From positions 2,225,436 through 2,289,435 of the forward strand of contig NZ_CP063311.1 in NCBI RefSeq assembly GCF_015245355.1: a DNA stretch of 64,000 bases, given 5' to 3'. Every line of letters begins with the position of its first letter. Positions within the stretch are counted from its first letter, which is position 1. Position numbers and translations under genes: made by a program. The DNA is from Anabaenopsis elenkinii CCIBt3563 (GTDB lineage Bacteria > Cyanobacteriota > Cyanobacteriia > Cyanobacteriales > Nostocaceae). Below are positions 57,271 to 64,000 of this stretch, piece by piece. The notes beneath the pieces were generated by a model. The model worked only from the letters and a program-made list of their open reading frames with translations, was not told the origin of the DNA and searched no databases.

Positions 57271-57810
57271 CACAATCGCAGCCTTGTATACTCTCGTTAC
57301 TTCCAACTAGCCACAGTTAAAGAAAATGGTCGCCCTGCAAATCGTACCGTGGTTTTTCGTGGTTTTCTGGAAGATAGTAACCAGGTAAAATTAATTACTG
57401 ATGGACGCAGTGACAAAATCAACCACATCAAACAACAACCCTGGGCAGAAATTTGTTGGTACTTCCCCAACACCAGGGAACAATTTCGCCTTTCTGGGTG
57501 CTTAAAGATAGTGGGAAGTGAGGATAATAATTCTATCCTCCAACAAGCCCGGATGAAAACTTGGCAACAATTAAGCGATGGGGCGCGGTTACAATTTGCT
57601 TGGCCTCATCCGGGTAAACCGAGGGTAGGTCAACCGGAGGCCTTTGACCCCCCAGCACCTCATCCCACCCAACCAGTAGGGAATTTTTGCCTACTACTAC
57701 TTGAACCTGTGGAAGTAGAGCATTTACAATTGCGTGGGGAACCACAAAACCGGCGAATTTACCGCCTAGATGCACAGCAAAACTGGTTAGTTGAAGAACT
57801 TAACCCTTAG
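57223..57810 (+). CDS. pyridoxamine 5'-phosphate oxidase family protein
   Basis: FMN-binding split-barrel protein of 195 residues of the pyridoxamine 5'-phosphate oxidase-like (Alr4036-type) family. Evidence: FQLATVKENGRPANRTVVFRGF (FMN-phosphate loop), LITDGRSDKINHIKQQPWAEICWYF, FRLSGCLKI and a C-terminal dimerisation strand (YRLDAQQNWLVEELNP). It may be a flavin-dependent reductase rather than a true PdxH. Its start lies in direct-repeat copy 2. The TAG stop is formed from the TTA target and the first G of the MITE. Confidence 0.88.
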   Translation: MSNIAPWRSAIARGLHHNRSLVYSRYFQLATVKENGRPANRTVVFRGFLEDSNQVKLITDGRSDKINHIKQQPWAEICWYFPNTREQFRLSGCLKIVGSEDNNSILQQARMKTWQQLSDGARLQFAWPHPGKPRVGQPEAFDPPAPHPTQPVGNFCLLLLEPVEVEHLQLRGEPQNRRIYRLDAQQNWLVEELNP

Positions 57811-58173
57811 AGGATGTTTGATAAGTCATGATTAGTGTATCAACTATTGTTTCACCCCACCCTCTCCTTGCAAGGGTAGGTTTTTAATATGATCTGTGAA
57901 GGCAAGACTAGGAAGACAAGGAAGGAAAGTGGACAAGGAAGATTTTATACGGACAATGGTCTTTTAAGGGGCTATTTTTCTTACTAAAAATACAGACTTT
58001 GTACTGTTTTTCTCCCTTGTCACCTTGTCCACCTTGTCCACCTTGTCTTGTCCTTGTACGGGGAGGGGACTGGATTTTATTGTTTCGGTGTGTCCCCCAT
58101 TCCCTGTTCCCTGTTCCCTGTTCCCTGTTCCCTAAGATAAAAATTACCTGTTTAATACTTTCCAAACATCCTC
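57810..58173. mobile_element. MITE, TNA-target type
   Basis: Inverted ends GAGGATGTTTG (57810) and CAAACATCCTC (ending 58173) with TTA duplications at 57807-57809 and 58174-58176. The interior has ATTAGTGTATCAACTATTG, purine/pyrimidine tracts and TTCCCTG heptads (58099-58132). There is no transposase. It fills the gap between two convergent genes whose stop codons overlapped (TTAG) before insertion. Confidence 0.88.
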
Positions 58174-58968
58174 TTAGATTCCGGCACCATCGAGAAATTG
58201 CTGGATTTCCTTATCTCTGAGGCTACACAAGGGCGCATCGGGGGGTAACTCATCTGCATGGGAGAGCACAGAAACCGCCAAAACATGGTTTTTTGTGGTA
58301 GATTGACTCTCTTTGAGGTTTTGGATTTCCGTTTCTAATGATGAAATCCGATCTACCAAGGCGCGAATTACTTGGGCTTCCGAGTCTGGTAAGTTGTTAT
58401 GTTCTAGGGGAGCAACTCGCGCCCCGGAACGATAAACAATGCGACCAGGTACCCCCACCACTGTGCAATCACTAGGAACATCCCTAAGAACCACTGAACC
58501 CGCACCAATGCGGACATTATTACCAATTTGGATATTTCCTAATACTTTGGCTCCTGCGCCCACTACCACATTTTCCCCTAGGGTGGGGTGGCGTTTACCT
58601 GTTTGTTTACCAGTTCCTCCCAAGGTGACACCTTGATAAATTAGGGCATAATCCCCGATTATAGCTGTTTCACCAATCACAACCCCCATACCGTGGTCAA
58701 TAAACACACCTTGGCCAATTGTCGCCCCTGGGTGTATTTCCACTCCTGTGAAAAACCTACCGATATGGGAAATCAACCGGGGTAAAAAGGGAACACCAAT
58801 ATTATGCAGCCAGTGAGCCAGGCGATGGAATATTAGGGCTTGCAAACCTGGGTAGCAAAACAGGACCTCTAGCCAGTTACGGGCGGCTGGGTCACGTTCA
58901 AAGATGATGCCAAAATCAGCGCGTAGTCTAGATAGCACGATGTAGTACCGATGCAAAAATGTTAACAA
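58174..58968 (-). CDS. cysE: serine O-acetyltransferase
   Basis: CysE of 264 residues makes O-acetylserine for cysteine synthesis. The N-terminal helical part ([31 protein letters not shown]) is followed by left-handed beta-helix hexapeptide repeats ([59 protein letters not shown]) with the active-site His in IDHG. A C-terminal extension of about 70 residues includes a coiled-coil-like segment ([18 protein letters not shown]). Its TAA stop is the TTA target triplet of the MITE. Confidence 0.95.
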   Translation of the reverse strand: MLTFLHRYYIVLSRLRADFGIIFERDPAARNWLEVLFCYPGLQALIFHRLAHWLHNIGVPFLPRLISHIGRFFTGVEIHPGATIGQGVFIDHGMGVVIGETAIIGDYALIYQGVTLGGTGKQTGKRHPTLGENVVVGAGAKVLGNIQIGNNVRIGAGSVVLRDVPSDCTVVGVPGRIVYRSGARVAPLEHNNLPDSEAQVIRALVDRISSLETEIQNLKESQSTTKNHVLAVSVLSHADELPPDAPLCSLRDKEIQQFLDGAGI

Positions 58969-59191
58969 TTGCTGGCGTTTTTTTCTTGCTTCATTCTGGA
59001 AATGTGGGGGCTAACCAGTCCACAAGTTCAACGACTAATCTAGCCGCTATGATATACCTAACTTCCCACTTGCAGGCCTTACCGATCCTGTGTTGAGGTT
59101 GCTGCTCTCCCTGGGGAGGTGGAGGGTAGACCCCCAACAGCAACTATTAAACCCAGAATATAAAGCTAATCATAACATATTTGAACAGACG

Positions 59192-60814
59192 TTAATCCAA
59201 AAATCGCAATAATACCCCGGTTTTGAGTAATCCTTTCTCTTGACTGTAACTACTGATAGTCAGCGATCGCAGCTTTTGCCAAAAAGATTGACCTACTATT
59301 TCCACTAACTGCAAAGTGGGTAATTGACGCTCTAGGAGGGTGCGGCTTTGAGTCCAATCCAGATATACATACCCTTGATTGGGTTGGGGGAGGGCGTTAA
59401 TACTATCTTGGAAATAGCGATCGCCAACTATAGGACTGTTCTGATTTGTGATTAATGGGGCTAAGGTTTCCCAACTAGAGGCAAAAATTTCATAATTCCC
59501 CACATTGGTATGTACACCCCGTACTTCAGCCTCAATATTAAATGATGGGCGTTCTAGGGTATGGGTTTGTGCTGCAGTTAGCTCAGTCCAAGCAAAGACA
59601 GTGTTTTGATTCCAGTTAAAAGAACTCACACTCAGCCCATCTGCGGCGGCGATGCTATCTAAACGAGCAATACCCCCTGGGACATCCTCTAATTTTTCCA
59701 CCACAAACACCCAATCAACCCCCCTTCCGGGATGGGGTAAAACAGCTAAAGCATATTCTCCTTTTACCCAACTAAAAATCTCCTGAGTCTTCACCCCCAG
59801 ATTTTCCCATGGTTTGAGCCAGCTAGAAATAGCATCTGTCCCGGAACCAGACGCTTGTTTCCACAGTTGACCTAAATCACTGTTGGGCAAATTATTTAAA
59901 TGGGTACCAGAAACCACCAAACCAGCCCCCTGGGGTATATATGCTAACGCCCCCACATTTTGACTCAGGGGGGGAGAAACCGGGATAATTTCCGAGTTAG
60001 TCAGGAAATTACTTTCTGCTAACAGTCCTTGGGGATGTAAAGACAAACAAATAAATTGACTATCAAAGGTGACTGTAGGTAATTCTAAACCTTGCCATGC
60101 AGCCACGGCGGGAAGATTGACAAAAGCAACAGCCACGGAGCTTTTAGGTAGCTGTTGCAGCGCTCTTTGGTACTGGGAGGAGCTGGACAAATTCACATCG
60201 GGAGCTTGGACATTATTAATTGCGTCTCGTAGCACCTTGGGATGATTAGCAAACAAAACAAAGTCACCCACCACCGCAGCTGACAAAGAAGTATGGAGCT
60301 GGTAACCAGAGTCAGATAGCAGCTTTACCCCTGCATATTTCTCTACTTCCAAGTTAGCCCCAGCCAATACCCGGCGAGAAAATAATAACTCTACAAACTC
60401 CCGGCTGATTTCTGGTTTCTTGGTTGCTAGGGCCATCAAATACCCTGGTTGCTCTCCGTTTTCTGGGTCGCGGTCAATATCCGTACTGGTGACTGCGAGG
60501 GTAATTTCCTTACCTAGCCAGGGTTTAATATCTTGTTTGTAATCTAGGTCTGTCTCAGCTAATAAACTGGTTTTGAGTTGGGATAATTCTTTTTGATTCT
60601 CCCACAGTAGTACAGGATTATTCAGTAAAGACACCATCACCGGCGCTACTTTGGAGACGAATATAGCAGCCTGGGGTTGAGAGATAGAACTGGCAAGGTT
60701 AACAGGTTTCTTGGCGAAAAACCAGTAAAATAACCCCACAGCTATGATTACCAGGGCGATCGCCCCAGCTACCAAAAAACCAAAGGATGAGCGTTGGCTA
60801 TTGACATTAGACAT
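59192..60814 (-). CDS. DUF3352-family membrane-anchored protein
   Basis: A 540-residue protein with one N-terminal membrane helix (FGFLVAGAIALVIIAVGLFY) and a large outside domain that matches the cyanobacterial DUF3352 pattern: SQPQAAIFVSKVAPVMVSLL, KQDIKPWLGKEITLAV and VWVFVVEKLEDVP-like segments. The domain is mostly alternating strands and helices without catalytic residues that I can name. It is probably periplasmic or lumenal. It is divergent from the rhodanese gene. Confidence 0.85.
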   Translation of the reverse strand: MSNVNSQRSSFGFLVAGAIALVIIAVGLFYWFFAKKPVNLASSISQPQAAIFVSKVAPVMVSLLNNPVLLWENQKELSQLKTSLLAETDLDYKQDIKPWLGKEITLAVTSTDIDRDPENGEQPGYLMALATKKPEISREFVELLFSRRVLAGANLEVEKYAGVKLLSDSGYQLHTSLSAAVVGDFVLFANHPKVLRDAINNVQAPDVNLSSSSQYQRALQQLPKSSVAVAFVNLPAVAAWQGLELPTVTFDSQFICLSLHPQGLLAESNFLTNSEIIPVSPPLSQNVGALAYIPQGAGLVVSGTHLNNLPNSDLGQLWKQASGSGTDAISSWLKPWENLGVKTQEIFSWVKGEYALAVLPHPGRGVDWVFVVEKLEDVPGGIARLDSIAAADGLSVSSFNWNQNTVFAWTELTAAQTHTLERPSFNIEAEVRGVHTNVGNYEIFASSWETLAPLITNQNSPIVGDRYFQDSINALPQPNQGYVYLDWTQSRTLLERQLPTLQLVEIVGQSFWQKLRSLTISSYSQEKGLLKTGVLLRFLD

Positions 60815-60931
60815 ATTGACAGTGCTTTTATTGGTGTAACTTGGTTTTACTACTCCCAGGGGAATAGATGCTGATGCCAGGAAAAAGATTTTCTGTCACC
60901 ATAAAGGGTATAGGTTGTTTACAAAAATCTC

Positions 60932-61291
60932 ATGACAGGGAATCCTTCTGGTCAACTCATTACTCAAATTAGTGTAGAGGAACTAGCGCAACGTCTATCT
61001 GCAGGTGATGCAAGTATTCAGTTAATAGATGTGCGCGAACCCCAAGAAATAGCAACTGCTAGTATTGAGGGGTTTGTCAATCTCCCCTTAAGCGAATTTG
61101 GGGAATGGGCCGACCAAATCACCACTATGTTTAATCCCGAAGGGGAAACCCTTGTGTTATGTCACCACGGTATTCGCTCCGCCCAGATGTCCCAGTGGCT
61201 AGTTGCTCAAGGTTTTACCAATGTTAGAAATATAACAGGTGGTATAGATGCCTACTCTATCTTAGTTGATTCTTCTATTCCTCAATATTAA
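60932..61291 (+). CDS. single-domain rhodanese
   Basis: A 119-residue rhodanese-like sulfurtransferase. The domain covers the whole protein: VEELAQRLSAG, LIDVREPQEI, NLPLSEF and the active-site loop LCHHGIRSAQM with Cys77. The CHHGIRS loop is the type often seen in small bacterial rhodaneses and in molybdopterin/ThiF-associated domains. No signal peptide is present. The sulphur acceptor is unknown. The 299 bases after it hold no gene that I can support. Confidence 0.9.
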   Translation: MTGNPSGQLITQISVEELAQRLSAGDASIQLIDVREPQEIATASIEGFVNLPLSEFGEWADQITTMFNPEGETLVLCHHGIRSAQMSQWLVAQGFTNVRNITGGIDAYSILVDSSIPQY

Positions 61292-61590
61292 CATATTTAC
61301 AGATGGCATTGCCTAGGTGCAACTGATGATCACATCCGAGCAATGCTATTCTGAAGATCATACCGTCTGAGATGTGACTAATTATGCATACATATGGCTT
61401 TTGGGTAAAAGTAATTTATACTACATATTCTCCCAAAGCGAGATGCAATAATACCTAAATAATAAAGTGCAAAATAAACTGAACTAATTAAATATTCTGC
61501 TACATTAATTAACTATTATTCCGATTTTTTGCTTTTAAAACCCTTTTTTTTTCCACTTTAATTAAATCTGCCTTCAGCCAAATATACCTT

Positions 61591-62688
61591 ATGCAAGTCC
61601 AGTTAACCAATCGACAACAGCATATACTTTGGGCAACAGTACGTCATTACATCGCCACTGCGGAGCCTGTAGGTTCAAAAGCCTTGGTTGATGAATATGA
61701 CCTGGGTGTGAGTTCAGCGACAATTCGTAATGTCATGGGTGTGTTAGAAAAATCGGGATTACTTTATCAACCACACACCTCCGCTGGGCGCATACCCTCA
61801 GATTCCGGCTATCGTATCTATGTTGACCAGTTAATTATACCTTCTCTAGGATATACTACCCGCACAGAACTGGTAGCCAAGGAGGTAGAACAAGCTCTAC
61901 AAAATCGCCTCCATTGGGAAGATTGGAGCTTGGAAGCCATATTACAAGGTGCAGCGCAAATTTTAGCCACGGTCAGCGGCTGCATTAGCTTAATTACTAT
62001 GCCCCAAACTACCACAGCAATTGTGCGCCATTTGCAATTAGTGCAAATTGAAGCTCACAAGATTATGCTGATTATGGTCACCGATGCCTATGAAACCCAT
62101 TCTAAACTGATCAACCTATCCCCCGCCGAGGAAGAGACAAAACTTGACCCAGAGAAAATAGATCATGAGTTGCAGATAGTCTCTAATTTTCTCAATTCCC
62201 ACTTGCGGGGGCGCAGTCTGTCGGAATTACCTTCCCTACAGTGGACTGAGTTAGATCAGGAGTTCCAACGTTATGGCGAATTTTTGCAAAGTTCAGTCAC
62301 AGACTTGACTCGCAGCCATATGACACCAACTACAACCCAAATTATGATCAGGGGTGTAGCGGAAGTTTTGCGTCAGCCGGAATTTTCTCAATTACAGCAA
62401 GTACAAACCATTATCCACTTGCTCGAAGAAGAACAAGAGCAACTGTGGCCGTTGATCTTTGCTGAACCGGAAACCCAAGAGATAGGTAAGTCTAAGGTCA
62501 CAGTTCGCATTGGTACAGAAAACCCCCTGGAGCCTATGCGCACCTGTACTTTAATTTCTTCTACCTATCGCCGGGGTATGCTACCTGTAGGAAGTGTGGG
62601 AGTATTAGGACCTACACGCCTGGATTATGAAAGTGCGATCGCCGTTGTAGCTGCTGCTGCTGACTACCTTTCAGACGCTTTTAGTTAA
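61591..62688 (+). CDS. hrcA: heat-inducible transcription repressor HrcA
   Basis: HrcA of 365 residues represses groE and dnaK operons by binding CIRCE. The N-terminal winged helix ([58 protein letters not shown]) is classic, followed by the dimerisation/GAF-like domain ([37 protein letters not shown]). No CIRCE element is seen near it in this window. It is followed closely by the membrane protein gene at 62705. Confidence 0.96.
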   Translation: MQVQLTNRQQHILWATVRHYIATAEPVGSKALVDEYDLGVSSATIRNVMGVLEKSGLLYQPHTSAGRIPSDSGYRIYVDQLIIPSLGYTTRTELVAKEVEQALQNRLHWEDWSLEAILQGAAQILATVSGCISLITMPQTTTAIVRHLQLVQIEAHKIMLIMVTDAYETHSKLINLSPAEEETKLDPEKIDHELQIVSNFLNSHLRGRSLSELPSLQWTELDQEFQRYGEFLQSSVTDLTRSHMTPTTTQIMIRGVAEVLRQPEFSQLQQVQTIIHLLEEEQEQLWPLIFAEPETQEIGKSKVTVRIGTENPLEPMRTCTLISSTYRRGMLPVGSVGVLGPTRLDYESAIAVVAAAADYLSDAFS

Positions 62689-62704
62689 GTTGGTATACAA
62701 GAAG

Positions 62705-63346
62705 ATGCTCAGAAAAATTGGTTTTGGTTTACTATGGCTGGGATTTCTCAGCTATGCTTTTATTTTTGCTCCCCCAGATCAACCTGATACTTGGGAGTTA
62801 ATTCAAAGGCTTTCCCTGGGAAAATGGCAAGATATTAACCCCCTAGTCATAGCATTATTTAACCTCATGGGCATCTGGCCTGTAATTTACAGTGCAGTAC
62901 TGTTAAGTGATGGTACAGGGCAAAAAATCCGCGCTTGGCCTTTTGCAGTCGCTTCTTTTGCTGTTGGGGCTTTTGCTGTTTTACCTTACTTAGCTTTACG
63001 CTCACCAAATCAGGTGTTTTCTGGTAAAAAGACTCTCTTACTCAAGTTGCTAGATTCCCCTGTGACTGGTGTGATTTTAACTATAGTCGTGGTGATTCTC
63101 CTCGCCTATGGTTACACAGGGGATGTTGCAAATTTTATACAGCATTTCCAAAGCAGCCGTTTCATTCATGTGATGAGTTTAGATTTCTGTCTACTTTGTC
63201 TGTTATTTCCCACATTACTGGGGGATGATATGGCGCGTCGGGGTGTGAAAAATCAGGGTTTTTTCTGGTTAATAGCTTTAATTCCTTTATTGGGCCCCTT
63301 AATTTATTTATCTGTGCGTCCGCCGTTACCGGAATTAAATACCTGA
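62705..63346 (+). CDS. cyanobacterial integral membrane protein (DUF2834-like)
   Basis: A 213-residue protein with six or so membrane segments (IGFGLLWLGFLSYAFIFAPP, PLVIALFNLMGIWPVIYSAV, FAVASFAVGAFAVLPYLAL, VILTIVVVILLAYGY and two more). The C-terminal part (VMSLDFCLLCLLFPTLLGDD, then ALIPLLGPLIYLSVR) resembles DUF2834. Its function is unknown. The ATG at 62705 is preferred; a TTG at 62690 is possible. It may be co-transcribed with hrcA (16-base gap) and its end overlaps the convergent crtW-like gene by 43 bases. Confidence 0.75.
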   Translation: MLRKIGFGLLWLGFLSYAFIFAPPDQPDTWELIQRLSLGKWQDINPLVIALFNLMGIWPVIYSAVLLSDGTGQKIRAWPFAVASFAVGAFAVLPYLALRSPNQVFSGKKTLLLKLLDSPVTGVILTIVVVILLAYGYTGDVANFIQHFQSSRFIHVMSLDFCLLCLLFPTLLGDDMARRGVKNQGFFWLIALIPLLGPLIYLSVRPPLPELNT

Positions 63347-64000
63347 TAAATTTGAGGTAGTTGCCACCAAGGAACATGGGGGTATTCGTGATGTTCGTAA
63401 TGGTAACCAAAATGGTAGCAAGTGATAAATGACCACCAAATAGGACGGCTAATAGTCTGGGAACGATGAGGGTCTTGATAACCTTCTACTGGTTCACTAT
63501 GGGGTAGAAAGGTGCCAAAATAGAATAATTGTAGGGAACTTAAAATTGAGGGAATTACCCAAAAATAATTGAGGTTATCCTCTGGCAGATGTCCGAGATA
63601 TTTTCCTAAGTTATAAATAATCATTAATGTGATTATTTGCCACCAACTCCAGTAACCTTTCATGAAGTATAAATACCAAGCTAAGAAGTTTTTATATTTA
63701 CCATTATGAAAATCTGGATCTTTGGCTGTGGCTGGATTATGGTGATGTAACCAGTGCTTTTTTAATAGTTTGGGATAGGATAACAGTCCATACAGAAATA
63801 GGCACAATGAACCTATGAAATGGTTGATTTTGAGATTTTTGGGAAAAACTACCCCATGCATGGCATCATGGGCTGTAATAAATAATCCTGTGTATAAAAA
63901 TGTTTGCCAAAGTATAATCGGCAATAGGAGCCAAATTTTCCACTGGGAGATGTCAATATAAAGTAACACACCCAGACTGATAGCCCATATAGTCATAATC
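63304..64000 (-). CDS. crtW: beta-carotene ketolase, CrtW type (5' end beyond window)
   Basis: Fatty-acid-desaturase-like membrane di-iron enzyme that adds 4-keto groups to beta-carotene (echinenone, canthaxanthin). The His clusters are complete: HDAMHG, HWLHHHNPA and FGYHYEHHEYPH, with the CrtW-type segments YFGTFLPHSEP and SRPIWWSFITCYHFGYH. About 231 residues are visible; known CrtW proteins start some 25-35 residues earlier, so the gene probably continues past 64000. The end overlaps the convergent membrane protein gene by 43 bases. Confidence 0.9.
   Translation of the reverse strand, partial: IMTIWAISLGVLLYIDISQWKIWLLLPIILWQTFLYTGLFITAHDAMHGVVFPKNLKINHFIGSLCLFLYGLLSYPKLLKKHWLHHHNPATAKDPDFHNGKYKNFLAWYLYFMKGYWSWWQIITLMIIYNLGKYLGHLPEDNLNYFWVIPSILSSLQLFYFGTFLPHSEPVEGYQDPHRSQTISRPIWWSFITCYHFGYHYEHHEYPHVPWWQLPQIYQVFNSGNGGRTDK

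Noticed and set aside
57908..58220. Short frames inside the MITE at 57810 and in the TTCCCTG tracts
   Set aside because: They consist of translated heptad repeats (for example GNREQGTGNREWG) and have no start signals.

Overview
The window looks like the chromosome of a filamentous, probably heterocyst-forming cyanobacterium (order Nostocales is my inference). The reasons are: dense HIP1 octamers (GCGATCGC); IsiA/Pcb antenna genes; plastoquinone-pathway UbiA; a CrtW-type ketolase; a MurT/GatD pair; TTCCCTG-type short tandem repeats; and a cyanobacterial type III-B CRISPR locus with Csx18. Base composition is AT-rich outside HIP1 sites.

Layout. 1-9 kb: housekeeping and envelope genes (Hsp70-like, LD-carboxypeptidase, DMT permease, exopolyphosphatase) around a run of three small secreted proteins of unknown function and a relic of an IS200/IS605-type element. 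9.1-11.5 kb: a complete-looking group II intron with its reverse transcriptase, lying between ppx and ubiA. 11.6-25 kb: ordinary genes (ubiA, mnmA, NAD(P)HX repair, tRNA-Lys, murT, nuclease, MATE pump, gatD, typA). 25-26.9 kb: a TnpB element beside a truncated Uma2-family gene.

27-44 kb is a defence island: cmr2(cas10)-cmr3-cmr4-cmr5-(cmr6/cmr1 fusion)-CARF/HEPN-like gene, a WYL regulator, csx18, cas1, cas2, a 19-repeat CRISPR array and a single-chain MmeI-like restriction-modification enzyme. Cas10 keeps its GGDD cyclase motif. The last gene of the operon has a CARF-like start and a C-terminal RNxxxH (HEPN) motif, so a cyclic-oligoadenylate signalling circuit is likely encoded here.

44-51 kb is an iron-starvation island: feoA, a FeoB split cleanly into a GTPase gene and a permease gene, then divergently a Pcb-PsaL fusion, isiA, a third Pcb and a small Cys-rich membrane protein. 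51-64 kb holds prs, bioD, an M20 amidohydrolase, a flavin-binding oxidase-like protein, cysE, a DUF3352 protein, a rhodanese, hrcA and an edge-truncated crtW. Two MITEs with 3-bp TNA target duplications (one carrying a nested second element) and a 2.1-kb insertion flanked by an imperfect ~80-bp direct repeat have remodelled this part.

The most interesting items are the divergent CARF/HEPN effector with its fused RAMP subunit, the split feoB beside the antenna genes, the His/Gln repeat secreted proteins, and the MITE family that repeatedly sits exactly on stop codons.
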